A DNA stretch of 64,000 nucleotides from Salinibacter pepae (GTDB lineage Bacteria; Bacteroidota; Rhodothermia; Rhodothermales; Salinibacteraceae): NCBI RefSeq assembly GCF_947077775.1, contig NZ_CAMTTE010000001.1:806001-870000 (forward strand). The letters are read 5' to 3'. Positions 1 through 8,847 of this stretch are shown piece by piece; position 1 is the stretch's first letter, and every line of letters begins with the position of its first letter. A program made the translations under genes and the position numbers. The notes under the pieces are model-generated. The model saw only the letters and a list, made by a program, of their open reading frames with translations. It did not search any database and was not told the origin of the DNA.

Positions 1-1665
1 ATGGATGTATTCGGTCCACACGTTTGCCTGGGCGCCGACGATGTGCCGCACGGCCTCGGTGCCGAGCGAGTCGGGAACCGGGTCGTACCCGTATACGTCG
101 CGGAGCGTCGTCAGGCCGCCGATGGCCAGGGGCTCGCTGTCTGGATCGGCCTGATAGTAGTCGAAGTAGAGCGCATCCGTCGGCGTCATGATCGCATTTT
201 GCCCTTGATGGGCCGCTTCGATGCCCCCCGCGGTGCCGCGCCACGACATGACGGTGGCGCCGGGCGGAAGCCCCCCTTCCAAAATCTCATCCCAGCCAAT
301 CAGCGTCCGTCCGTGCTCGCTGAGGAACTCCCCAATGCGGCGGATGAAGTAGCTCTGCAGTTCCTTTTCGCCGGCCAGGCCCTCCCGTTCGATCACCGCC
401 TGGGCGACCCTGCTCTTTCTCCACTGCTCTTTGGGCGCCTCGTCGCCGCCAATGTGGATGTACCTGCTCGGGAACAGCTCCATGACCTCCGTGAGCACGT
501 TCTTCAGGAACGTGAAGGTTTCTTCGTTGGGGCAGTAGATCTGTTCGTGGACGCCCCAGGTGGTTGCCACCGTGTAGGACGAGTCGGTGACGCTCGTGCA
601 TCCCATCTCGGGGTACGCCGCCAGGGCCGCCCGGGCATGCCCCGGCATTTCAATTTCGGGCACCACTGTCACGTGCCGCTCTTGGGCGTACCGCACGACC
701 TCACGCACCTCCTCCTGGGTGTAGTATCCGCAGTATTCGGAGCCGTCGTAGGTCCCGGCCTCGTAGTGGCCAACCATCGACGAGTCGCGGCACGCCCCTA
801 TGCTCGTAAGCCGGGGATACGGCTCAATCTCGATGCGCCACCCCTGGTCCTCGGTCAGGTGCCAGTGAAAGGTGTCGAGCTTGTGGAGCGCCAACAGATC
901 GATGTACGTCTTGATGAAGGACACCGGAAAGACGTGACGCCCGACATCCAAATGCATGCCGCGATAGGGAAAGCGCGGGGCGTCTTCGATCCGGACGGCG
1001 GGCAGCGCCCACTCGATGTGCTCGTCGTCGTGCCCGAGTCCCCGTTCGACCGGTGGCGGCAGGAGTTGGCGCAGCGTCTGCATGCCGTAGAAGAGCCCTT
1101 TCGGGGTCGGGGCGCGCACCGCAACGGCACGGGGCGTGACCGTCAGTTCGTAGCGGCCGTCCGCCTCCCCCTCGCTGGGCGTGTTGGCTAGACGAGCGTC
1201 ATTCGGACGGGACGCGTCGCTCTCGTCGGGGGCGTCTCCGTCGGTCAGAATGAAAGCAACCGTGTTTTCCGGCTGCTCGGAGACGGGGCCCTTGGGGGCC
1301 GTCGTTCGGGCAACCCGCATCGGAAACACCGTGGCGTTGCGCACCAGGGTCGCTAGGGCCTCGGCGGGCGCTCGTGCGGTTTTGTTTTCCGGGTCGGACA
1401 CGAGAATTCGGGTCTCCTCGTCCAACGCGAAGGTGCCCTCCCGGGGCTCCAGCCGGCGCGGCCAGGGAATGATCGGATAACGCTCGCCCTCCGCCATGGC
1501 CGCCGAGCGCTGGGCCGCGGCCCGGTCGGACGCCCCCGCCGGCGACTGTGTGTGCGTGCTCTGCTCAGCGGCGGTGCACCCCACGCCGAAGAGCATTCCA
1601 ACACAGAGGATGATCGAGGCAGCGGAATGGTCTGCCCCGAAACGTGCGCATTTCGTTGGCCACAT
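1..1665 (-). CDS. beta-N-acetylhexosaminidase, GH20 (3' end outside window)
   Basis: Family GH20 enzymes remove terminal beta-linked GlcNAc or GalNAc from glycans by substrate-assisted catalysis. The first 555 codons are present and the gene runs off the left edge. The N-terminus is a hydrophobic signal ending LFGVGC, probably a lipoprotein signal although the lipobox is not canonical. An N-terminal GH20b-like domain (about residues 50-200) precedes the TIM barrel, which opens with RFPYRGMHLDVGRH. The family catalytic pair lies in HIGGDEAP (D408-E409). The ATG at 1665 is the only ATG before the signal peptide. The gene lies 78 bp after the GH109-like gene and is the distal member seen of the PUL. 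It probably acts in the periplasm or at the cell surface. GH20 assignment is firm; GalNAc versus GlcNAc preference is inferred from neighbours. Confidence 0.93.
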   Translation of the reverse strand, partial: MWPTKCARFGADHSAASIILCVGMLFGVGCTAAEQSTHTQSPAGASDRAAAQRSAAMAEGERYPIIPWPRRLEPREGTFALDEETRILVSDPENKTARAPAEALATLVRNATVFPMRVARTTAPKGPVSEQPENTVAFILTDGDAPDESDASRPNDARLANTPSEGEADGRYELTVTPRAVAVRAPTPKGLFYGMQTLRQLLPPPVERGLGHDDEHIEWALPAVRIEDAPRFPYRGMHLDVGRHVFPVSFIKTYIDLLALHKLDTFHWHLTEDQGWRIEIEPYPRLTSIGACRDSSMVGHYEAGTYDGSEYCGYYTQEEVREVVRYAQERHVTVVPEIEMPGHARAALAAYPEMGCTSVTDSSYTVATTWGVHEQIYCPNEETFTFLKNVLTEVMELFPSRYIHIGGDEAPKEQWRKSRVAQAVIEREGLAGEKELQSYFIRRIGEFLSEHGRTLIGWDEILEGGLPPGATVMSWRGTAGGIEAAHQGQNAIMTPTDALYFDYYQADPDSEPLAIGGLTTLRDVYGYDPVPDSLGTEAVRHIVGAQANVWTEYIH

Positions 1666-1743
1666 GTGGACGTTCTGATTGGTGCAATCCTTGCGGCATT
1701 GCGCCGAACGCCGGACGCCGCGGGGGGCGCTCCCGCGCCGCCG

Positions 1744-3081
1744 TTAAAATTCAGCGTCCGGGTCGAAGGAGCGCTCGTCAGTCATCCAGCGGCCGTCGGT
1801 GAAGTCGGGGATGGCCACCGGCTCGCCGCCCTGCTCGATCGACCGCTCGGACAGGGGACTCAGCACGCTCCACGTCGCGGCGTCGTAGACGTCGATCGGC
1901 GGCGCCACGTCCCGCTTGATCGACTCGACGAAGGCGTTCCGGACGAAGTAGTCCATGCCCCCGTGTCCGGAGCCTTCCGCCTCCTCCTCGTACCGCGACC
2001 AGAGGTCGGCGTCGAACTCGTTCTGGTACTGCTTCCAGTCCTCCCACCGGTGGGCAGGGCTGCGTCCCTCGACGTGCACGCTCTGATTGTCGACCGTCCA
2101 CAGCCCGTCGGTGCCCTGCATCCGGAAGCCCAGGGAGTAGGGGCGGGGCAGGCTGGTGTCGTGGGTCATGACGATCGACTCCCCGTTGGCCGTCGTAATC
2201 GTGCTCGTCACGATATCGCCCTGCGCAAAGTTGACGTCGGCCTTCGGGTGATCCGTGCCGCCCTCCTCGACGATGTGGTCGTGCATGCCTCGGGCTTTCG
2301 TGGCGGTCGAGGTGAGCCGCTCAAACCGGTTGCCGCTGTTGATGTCGAGCCAGTGGGCCACCGGCCCGATGCCGTGCGTAGTGTACAGGTCGCCGTTCCG
2401 CTTCGTGTAGTGCTCGGTGCGCCAACTGGACACGCTGCCCGTGCCCGGCCCGAACGAGGTGTTCTCGTCGAACAGGTACGGGAGGAGGCTGTGTTGGTAC
2501 CCGCAGCGACAGTGAATGGGCTCCCCAAACAGCCCCTCGCGGACCATTTTGAGGACGGCCATCACGTCGCGGCGGTAGCACACGTTCTCGAGAAACATGC
2601 AGTGCGACCCGGTCCGCTCGGCGGTGTGGACGAGGTCCCAGCACCCCTCCACGGTCGTCGCGGCCGGCACCTCAAGCCCCACGAACACACCGGCCTCCAT
2701 CGCCTCGACGGCCATGGGGACGTGCCAGAGCCACGGCGTGGAGATCAGAACCCCATCGAGGTCGCTGCGAGAAAGGAGGCCTCGGTAGGCCCGATCGCCC
2801 TCCCCGTATCCCTCCGGGCGCGGCCGTCCGGATTGCTGAACGAGATCGAGCGCTCGGTTCAGGTTCTCCGACTTGACGTCGCACACCGCCGGAATCCTCA
2901 CGTCGTCGCGCTGAATGAGCCCTCGGAGGTGAGACGTCCCGCGGGCCCCCACCCCGATAAGGCCGAGGCGCACAGGCTCATCTCGTGCCTGCCGGAACCC
3001 ACTGAAGGGCGCGAGCGACACGCCCAGCCCCGCCGCGGCAGTCGTCTGCAAGAACGATCGTCGATCCATAGAGTCGGACAT
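1744..3081 (-). CDS. Gfo/Idh/MocA-fold protein, GH109-like (putative alpha-N-acetylgalactosaminidase)
   Basis: Predicted 445-aa Tat-exported protein with an NAD-binding Rossmann fold and a Gfo/Idh/MocA C-terminal domain. The N-terminus has a twin-arginine motif (DRRSFLQ) and an Ala-rich h-region. The nucleotide-binding loop is LGLIGVGARGTSH (about residues 42-54). The motifs THGIGPVAHWLDIN and GHGGMDYFVRNA resemble GH109 alpha-N-acetylgalactosaminidases, which use NAD in a redox-assisted hydrolysis. I chose ATG 3081 because it places the Tat motif at the N-terminus; upstream in-frame starts run into the preceding gene. It follows the amidohydrolase by 38 bp. An ordinary periplasmic sugar oxidoreductase is the main alternative, but the GalNAc-type catabolic neighbours favour GH109. 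Confidence 0.8.
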   Translation of the reverse strand: MSDSMDRRSFLQTTAAAGLGVSLAPFSGFRQARDEPVRLGLIGVGARGTSHLRGLIQRDDVRIPAVCDVKSENLNRALDLVQQSGRPRPEGYGEGDRAYRGLLSRSDLDGVLISTPWLWHVPMAVEAMEAGVFVGLEVPAATTVEGCWDLVHTAERTGSHCMFLENVCYRRDVMAVLKMVREGLFGEPIHCRCGYQHSLLPYLFDENTSFGPGTGSVSSWRTEHYTKRNGDLYTTHGIGPVAHWLDINSGNRFERLTSTATKARGMHDHIVEEGGTDHPKADVNFAQGDIVTSTITTANGESIVMTHDTSLPRPYSLGFRMQGTDGLWTVDNQSVHVEGRSPAHRWEDWKQYQNEFDADLWSRYEEEAEGSGHGGMDYFVRNAFVESIKRDVAPPIDVYDAATWSVLSPLSERSIEQGGEPVAIPDFTDGRWMTDERSFDPDAEF

Positions 3082-3119
3082 AGCAAATACAGTTGTGATG
3101 ATGAGAAACGGGAAGACAC

Positions 3120-4169
3120 TCAGGTACGGCTGCGGGCGGGGCTGCTTCGAGGTTCGTTCTCCCACCCGTAAAGTTGAGCCGCGTTGTCGTGGCAGACGGC
3201 CTGTACCACATTCGATGGAAGATTGAGGCCGGAGACCCGAACGGGGTCGACCAGTTTGTCCCGAACCAGCATGGAGTCGCCGCTGGTCAGGTAGTCCCAG
3301 TGATTGGCGAGCATCGACTCGTACGCCTCCTTTTCCTGGGCACGCTGCGCCTCGGACACCCGATCGGCCGGATGTTCAACGATGACGTCGGTGCCGTACA
3401 CGATGCGGTCGGCATGCTGCTCGAAAAAGGCGCGGACCTTCTGACTCGACTGGGTGACGAGGTCGCCAAAACGCTCGGCGGTGTCGACGTAGAAATTGTC
3501 GTAGCGCTCGAGCCGGTCGCTCACCATGTCGACGTCGTGGGCCATGCTTCCGAGGTGGGCCCCCACGACCGTAAGGGCTGGGTTCTGTTCGAGCCATCGG
3601 TCCCGGGCCTCCATGATCGTGGCCCAGTCGGGAACGTCGTCGCGCCCGTGCAGGTGGTACGTCGGATTCTCGCTGTAGAAGCGGTAGTGCGGACTCTCTT
3701 TGTTCAGGGGCTGCCAGGCCGCCCGCGGCTCCCCCGTGTGGGCAATCACCGGCACCTCCCGGTCCGCCAAGAAGTCCCAGATGGGCTCGAATCGAGGGTC
3801 GTCGATCTGGACGAAGCGCCCCTCTTCGTCGCGCACGGCCAGCCCGATGTCCTTCCACACCTTCACGGCCGTCGCCCCGGCCTCAATGTGCCGCCGTAGT
3901 CGTTCGATCACGTGGTCGGCGAAGCCAGTCTCCGTCACGGGGGACGGGTCGAAGGTCGTGCAGAGGGACACCTGGGACGGATACCGGTTCTTCATCGCTT
4001 TCATCGCCTCCCAGCGCTGCTCCATGGGCGCTTCGAAGAGGGCCTCGCCGGTAATGTTGATGATGAGAACGCGCAGGCGCTCCTCTTCGAGGCGCGTTTT
4101 CAAGAACCCCCGGTCGTGAAACAAGTGCGTGTGGGCGTCGAACCGCGGCGGCGGCGAATGCTGAATCAT
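3120..4169 (-). CDS. TIM-barrel metal-dependent amidohydrolase (amidohydrolase_2 type)
   Basis: This 349-aa protein has no signal peptide, so it is probably cytoplasmic. It shows the metal-ligand pattern of the amidohydrolase superfamily: DAHTH (H13, H15), a strand histidine in VIAHTGEP, another in VVGAHLGS and the late aspartate in IVYGTD. It resembles COG2159-type hydrolases/decarboxylases rather than the NagA family. In this locus it sits between the symporter (111 bp upstream) and the GH109-like gene (38 bp downstream). No NagA-like amino-sugar-phosphate deacetylase is visible nearby, so a role in deacetylation or lactone/amide hydrolysis of the imported sugar is possible. That role is context inference only. 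Fold assignment is good; substrate unknown. Confidence 0.85.
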   Translation of the reverse strand: MIQHSPPPRFDAHTHLFHDRGFLKTRLEEERLRVLIINITGEALFEAPMEQRWEAMKAMKNRYPSQVSLCTTFDPSPVTETGFADHVIERLRRHIEAGATAVKVWKDIGLAVRDEEGRFVQIDDPRFEPIWDFLADREVPVIAHTGEPRAAWQPLNKESPHYRFYSENPTYHLHGRDDVPDWATIMEARDRWLEQNPALTVVGAHLGSMAHDVDMVSDRLERYDNFYVDTAERFGDLVTQSSQKVRAFFEQHADRIVYGTDVIVEHPADRVSEAQRAQEKEAYESMLANHWDYLTSGDSMLVRDKLVDPVRVSGLNLPSNVVQAVCHDNAAQLYGWENEPRSSPARSRT

Positions 4170-4280
4170 GGGAAGCCGGAAGGGCTGTCGTCAGACAAGT
4201 TCTGGGGACACGTGCAACTGGGCGTCTTTGTCTCTCGGGGCGGCCGACGGGCAGGCCCGAACGCCCTGGGGGCGGGGGGC

Positions 4281-6158
4281 TCAGACGGGCTCGGCCTCGT
4301 GCCGAGCAGCCTCCTCCCCGTCCTCCCTCCGCTTCGGTCCAGGGCCCGCCTCATCGCTGTCATCCGAGAAGGAAAGATACGGCCACAGGGCCCCGATGCC
4401 CCCGAGTGCGGCCGCAGCGATGACGGCACAGATGCCCCCAAGCAGGAACCGGCCGTAGAGAACAAAGCCCGTCGCGAAGAGGACCCCGTAGATCCCCATT
4501 GAGCCGAGCAGGACACAGCTCAGGGCATAGGGCAGATCCGAGGGCGCATCCACGTCAATTTCCGTCTCTCGCGCCCGGAGCGTATCGACAACCGGGCCCC
4601 ATCCCGGCCCCCCAGGGCGGACGGTCGTGTAAAACTCGATCAGGGTGTCCTCGTCCGTCGGCCGCGTGAGGTAGGTCACCGCCACCCAGGCCACGGTCGT
4701 AACCGCCACAATCGCCAGCAGCCGCTCCCAGTCGGCCAGCCCGCCCCCCATCCAGCCAAAGCGCCCGGCGGCCTGAAAGTAAATGGCCAGGCTGAAGGAG
4801 ACGGCCATCGCCGTCAACTCGGTCGCGGCATTGATCCGCCACCAGAACCAGCGCAGCAGGAACAGAAGCCCCGTGCCGGCCCCAATCTGGAGGAGGATGT
4901 TGAAGGCCTGTAGGGCGTTTTTGAGAAGGAGGGCCAGCACGCACGCCGTGGTCATCAACGCCACCGTCGCAATCCGGCCCACCCACACCTGCTGCCGTTC
5001 CGTGGCGTCCGGCTCAATGAAGCGGTTGTAGAGGTCGTTGACGACGACGGACGCGCCCCAGTTGACCTGCGACGACATGGTCGACATGTAGGCCGCCGCG
5101 AGCGAGGTCACGACCAGCCCCAGAAGGCCGGGCGGCAGGAGCGTCATCATGGCCGGGTAGGCCATGTCGTTCTGCACCACCCGGTCGGGAAGGTGCGAAA
5201 ACTGCGCCCGAAGGGCTTCCAGATCGGGAAAAACGACCAGCGACGCCAGCGCGACCAGGATCCACGGCCAGGGGCGGAGGGCGTAATGGGTGGCCGTAAA
5301 CAGAAGCGTCGCACTGACGGCATTTTCTTCGTCCTTCGCCGAGAGCATACGCTGGACAATGTATCCCCCGCCGCCCGGCTCGGCCCCTGGGTAGTAGGAG
5401 GCCCACCACTGCACGGCAATTGGAATGATGAAGGCCGGCATCATCTGCTGCCAGGTCATGGTTTCGAAGGAGGGCCAAAAGGCCGTCGCCTCCTGCACCG
5501 ACGCATGGGCCAGGAGCCCGTCGAGCCCGCCCACCTCCGGCAGCGTGAGCACGTACCACGCGGCGCCCACGGACCCAACCATCGCCATCGCAAACTGAAG
5601 GAGGTCGGTCAACAGCACGCCGGTCAGGCCGCCGAGCGCGCTGTACACCATCGTAACCGAGGCGGCCACCACCACAACCTCCACGGGCGAGAGCCCGAGC
5701 AGCGCGCCCCCAATCTTAATCGCCGCCAGCGTCACGGTCGCCATGATGACGACGTTGAAGACGATACCGAGGTAGGCGGCCCGAAACCCCCGAAGGAGCG
5801 CGGCCAGGCGCCCGGAGTAGCGCAGCTCGTAGAACTCCACGTCGGTGAACACGCCCGAGCGGCGCCAGAGCTTCGCGTAGAGGAAGACGGTGAACATGCC
5901 CGTCAGCAGGAACGCCCACCACGTCCAGTTGCCCACCGTCCCCGTCGAGCGGACGATGTCGGCGACCAGGTTCGGCGTGTCCGTCGAGAAGGTCGTCGCA
6001 ACCATCGAGATGCCCAACAGCCACCACGGCATCTGCTGGTTCCCGAGGAAGAAGCTGCCGAAATCCTCGCCGGCCCGCCGGTACACCGCCACCCCAATCC
6101 CGAGGGAGACGGCGAAGTAGGCGGCCATGATGGCCCAGTCTACGAACGCGAGCTCCAT
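4281..6158 (-). CDS. sodium:solute symporter (SSS family), sugar-type
   Basis: This 625-aa integral inner-membrane protein has roughly 14-15 predicted transmembrane helices and the layout of SSS/SGLT transporters. It begins with an unstructured short N-terminus and DWAIMAAYFAVSLGIGV. SSS features include FFLGNQQMPWWLLGISMVATTF in TM2 and the Ala/Gly-rich SLAAAYMSTMSSQVNWGAS helix that houses the sodium site. The tail is charged. The start codon is 3 bp from the KbaZ stop, so the two genes are almost certainly co-transcribed and probably translationally coupled. Likely role: sodium-driven import of the mono- or disaccharide released by the periplasmic glycosidases, sensible in a halophile. Because import is not phosphorylating, a cytoplasmic kinase is required downstream. 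Substrate is inferred from the operon. Confidence 0.9.
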   Translation of the reverse strand: MELAFVDWAIMAAYFAVSLGIGVAVYRRAGEDFGSFFLGNQQMPWWLLGISMVATTFSTDTPNLVADIVRSTGTVGNWTWWAFLLTGMFTVFLYAKLWRRSGVFTDVEFYELRYSGRLAALLRGFRAAYLGIVFNVVIMATVTLAAIKIGGALLGLSPVEVVVVAASVTMVYSALGGLTGVLLTDLLQFAMAMVGSVGAAWYVLTLPEVGGLDGLLAHASVQEATAFWPSFETMTWQQMMPAFIIPIAVQWWASYYPGAEPGGGGYIVQRMLSAKDEENAVSATLLFTATHYALRPWPWILVALASLVVFPDLEALRAQFSHLPDRVVQNDMAYPAMMTLLPPGLLGLVVTSLAAAYMSTMSSQVNWGASVVVNDLYNRFIEPDATERQQVWVGRIATVALMTTACVLALLLKNALQAFNILLQIGAGTGLLFLLRWFWWRINAATELTAMAVSFSLAIYFQAAGRFGWMGGGLADWERLLAIVAVTTVAWVAVTYLTRPTDEDTLIEFYTTVRPGGPGWGPVVDTLRARETEIDVDAPSDLPYALSCVLLGSMGIYGVLFATGFVLYGRFLLGGICAVIAAAALGGIGALWPYLSFSDDSDEAGPGPKRREDGEEAARHEAEPV

Positions 6159-6161
6159 GGA

Positions 6162-7460
6162 TCACGCGGGGTCTTGTGCCGGGAGCAGAACGCGTTCGAG
6201 ACGACTATTGAAGTCGATCAGATTGAACGCATGATAGTACTTCATCATGGACTGTTTAATCCTCCACAGCACATACCCCTCAGCATCCCGGTATCCATCG
6301 AGATTTTCGTAGAGGCGCGCTCGCGCCGTGCTGACCTCACGGTCGCTCCACACGTACCGGCTCCCGGTGCGAATCAGCCAGTTCTGCCGTTCCTCGTCTA
6401 GCTCGTTGAACGCGCGGCCTTCTTCGTCGGCGTGACGCCATTTTTTCCACCGCCCGCTTTCGACGACGGCCTCCCGGAGCGCCTTCTTCAGGCCGGACGT
6501 CTTGCCAATCTTCTTCTCCAGCGCGACCAGGTCCATCAGGGCCTTGTACTCCTCTTCGGTAAACTCCGGCCCCACGTTCGCCCCGCCCATGCCCGCCAGC
6601 GGGTAGTCGTCCGGGTTGTCAACGTAGTCGGTGTAGTGTCCCTTCACCAAGGCCCCGTACGGCTTCGTTCGCGTGGTCAGGTCCCGCGCCGTGTCGGGCT
6701 CGAAGTACGACGTGTCGAGGTCGGTCCCCACCTTGCCCACGACGAAGCAGGGCCAGGCGTCGTCGAGCCCGCGCTCGTGGAGTCCCGCATCGAGCCCTTC
6801 CAGAAAGCGCTCAAACTTGTCGCGGTCCGCCAGCCCCCCGTGCACCTCCTCGGTGCCCACTTCGTAGCTGATTGGCGGGCGTCCCTGTCCGCGCCGGTAC
6901 GCTTCGGCGTGCTCGATGAGCTCAAGCGTATGCTCCACGACCCAGTCGATGGAGGTCGGCGCCCGATCCGGCTGGCGTTGATCCACGGTCGGATCGATGT
7001 GCAGGAGTTCGTAGCCGGCATCGATGCACGATTCGAGCGACCGTTTGACCGCGCGCATCGCCTCCTCGTACGTGTAGTCCTCGATGACGTGGCGGTCCTT
7101 CAGCCAGGGGCCGCCGTGATCGAGGCACGGGAGAATCGGGACGTCGAGATCAAGCCGATCGGCCTTCCGGTCGATGAACGCGATGAGGTCATCGTGCGTC
7201 CAGCCGGTGTACCCGCGGTCGCGGTCTACCTGGTTCAGCGTCGAGGTGAAGAGAAGCGGGGCATTGGCTTCTTGGGCGGCCAACAGCGCGGCCTTCGTCA
7301 CGGCCCGCGAGTTGGGGCAGATCGCAAGAAGGCAGGTTTGCCCTTCGAAATGGTCCGCCAGCGCCTGAACCAGCGCCTTTACCACCGGGGTGTTCTCGTC
7401 CTGTAGCGCCCGAACGAGCGGGTGGGCGTTCCGCGATGTCGACTTACCTGTGACTGCCAT
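6162..7460 (-). CDS. kbaZ: KbaZ/GatZ/AgaZ family protein (tagatose-1,6-bisphosphate aldolase subunit-like)
   Basis: This 432-aa cytoplasmic protein matches the KbaZ/GatZ family along its length, with hallmarks such as LLAICPNSRAVTKAALLAA, LDHGGPWLKD, HIDPTVDQ and YEVGTEEVHGG. In E. coli these proteins are the non-catalytic partners of class II tagatose-bisphosphate aldolases (KbaY, GatY). For AgaZ-type members a tagatose-6-phosphate kinase role has been proposed instead. No KbaY/GatY partner is visible in this window, and a class I LacD-type aldolase is encoded two genes upstream. That makes a stand-alone function more likely here. It lies 39 bp after agaS and 3 bp before the symporter. Confidence 0.9.
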   Translation of the reverse strand: MAVTGKSTSRNAHPLVRALQDENTPVVKALVQALADHFEGQTCLLAICPNSRAVTKAALLAAQEANAPLLFTSTLNQVDRDRGYTGWTHDDLIAFIDRKADRLDLDVPILPCLDHGGPWLKDRHVIEDYTYEEAMRAVKRSLESCIDAGYELLHIDPTVDQRQPDRAPTSIDWVVEHTLELIEHAEAYRRGQGRPPISYEVGTEEVHGGLADRDKFERFLEGLDAGLHERGLDDAWPCFVVGKVGTDLDTSYFEPDTARDLTTRTKPYGALVKGHYTDYVDNPDDYPLAGMGGANVGPEFTEEEYKALMDLVALEKKIGKTSGLKKALREAVVESGRWKKWRHADEEGRAFNELDEERQNWLIRTGSRYVWSDREVSTARARLYENLDGYRDAEGYVLWRIKQSMMKYYHAFNLIDFNSRLERVLLPAQDPA

Positions 7461-7499
7461 AACAAGTCCTCTGCCTCGAAAGTGCTTGGTTTCGTAAAG

Positions 7500-8711
7500 C
7501 TAACGATGGGTCCCCGAGCCCGCCTCGTAGGCCCCGGCCGGGTCGTAGATCTGAACGCCCTGCACGGTCCGGTTGTACAGTGCCTTCTCGGCGGACGGCT
7601 CGTCCACGTTCACCCCGCGCCGGTAGGCCGCAAACAGGCCCGCCATTTGGCCGATCAGCACGGCGACATTGGTCTGCTGCAACGCGGGCACCGCCCCTTC
7701 CGCGTCGTAGGCAAACACCGAGAGGTGGTCCGTCTCCTCGATCTCCGGCCGCTGGGGCGCGACCACGGCGATGCTCGCCCCAAGCTCCTCGAAGGCATCC
7801 TGATACTGGCGGACGACGTCTAGCTCGTACCGCCGCGTATGGCGACGGGCCGAGAGGTAAAACACAACCAGAGAATGCGCGTCGACCGCAGAGATGGGCC
7901 CGTGCCGAAAGGCCAGGGTGTCCTCGGCCCCGGCGAGAATCTGCCCCGCCGTGAGCTCTTGGACCTTGAGGGCCGACTCGGTGGCCGCGCCGTACAGGTC
8001 GTTGTTGCCCAGGAAGAACGCGCGACGCACGTCGCCGGCCATCAACGCGTCGACAGCATCTGGATGCTCGGCGAGCACCGTCTCCCCAATCTCCGCCGTG
8101 CGGTCGGTCTGCTGCACGAAGGCCTCCATGCGGTCGAGGTGGGCGAGGGCCTGACTCGCCACCACCATGCTCGTGTAGGAGCTGGTCATGGCCAGCCCCT
8201 GGTCGTTCGTGTCGTCGGGCAGCACCAGCAGGTGCACACGATCGGGGTGGGCCCGAGCCAGCTCCGCGAGGGTCCCCGCGCCGTTGCACGTGATCACCAG
8301 GTGCCGTCCCGCCTCCCCCATGCATTCCAGCCCCCCCTCAAGCACGGCCCTGCTCTCCGGGCTGTTGCCGGATCGAGCGAAGTGGACCATGAGGGTCGGC
8401 TCCCCCTCCCGAAGAAACAGATCCGGGTTGGGCGTAATGCCGGTGGTGGGCCGGCTTTCACAGGACGTGCCAAAGTGGCGGCGGAGCAGGTCCACGACCG
8501 AGAGGCCCACGTAGTGGGACGTTCCCGCCCCCGTCAGGAGGATGCGGGACGGGGCCTCCTCGGAATAGAGACCCGCCGCGTCCAGGAACCGCCTGAGGGC
8601 CGGCGCGCGGTCCCGAACCAAACGGGCCGTCTGCCGCCACATCTCGGGCTGCTGCGCAATTTCACCGGGGGTGTGAACCGTTCCCCGATCCGGATCGGGA
8701 TGGTCGACCAT
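7500..8711 (-). CDS. agaS: SIS-domain galactosamine-6-phosphate deaminase/isomerase (AgaS family)
   Basis: The 403-aa product contains two SIS domains and closely follows E. coli AgaS. Conserved stretches are ILLTGAGTSHYVGLS, FARSGNSPESRAVLEGG, ITCNGAGTL, GLAMTSSYTSM, GAATESALKVQELTAG and FRHGP. AgaS converts galactosamine-6-phosphate to tagatose-6-phosphate plus ammonia in the GalNAc/GalN pathway. ATG 8711 gives a length near the family norm (about 385 aa). An upstream in-frame GTG at 8783 would add 24 residues and cannot be excluded, because neither start has a strong ribosome-binding site. Of all genes in the locus this one points most specifically to galactosamine rather than galactitol or lactose catabolism. 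Confidence 0.92.
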   Translation of the reverse strand: MVDHPDPDRGTVHTPGEIAQQPEMWRQTARLVRDRAPALRRFLDAAGLYSEEAPSRILLTGAGTSHYVGLSVVDLLRRHFGTSCESRPTTGITPNPDLFLREGEPTLMVHFARSGNSPESRAVLEGGLECMGEAGRHLVITCNGAGTLAELARAHPDRVHLLVLPDDTNDQGLAMTSSYTSMVVASQALAHLDRMEAFVQQTDRTAEIGETVLAEHPDAVDALMAGDVRRAFFLGNNDLYGAATESALKVQELTAGQILAGAEDTLAFRHGPISAVDAHSLVVFYLSARRHTRRYELDVVRQYQDAFEELGASIAVVAPQRPEIEETDHLSVFAYDAEGAVPALQQTNVAVLIGQMAGLFAAYRRGVNVDEPSAEKALYNRTVQGVQIYDPAGAYEAGSGTHR

Positions 8712-8847
8712 GTGCTGAAGCACATCGCCGTTCGAATCTCCTCGTTCTGGTTGTGCGGCGACCGATGGGTGACGTTGACTCACGTACGTTTGTGTATTGG
8801 GTTGATGCAAAGAGTCGGTGTGTGGCCCTCCCCGGCGGCCGGGCCGA

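Noticed and set aside
1-1191. A 396-codon open frame on the plus strand
   Set aside because: It is antisense to the GH20 gene, whose catalytic and structural motifs are clear; the plus-strand translation has no recognisable features. Long antisense frames are common in this GC-rich DNA and occur opposite most genes in the window.
1636-1654. CGAAA...TTTCG inverted repeat near the start of the GH20 gene as a regulatory site
   Set aside because: It lies inside the signal-peptide codons, is short, and has no support from a second copy in the locus.
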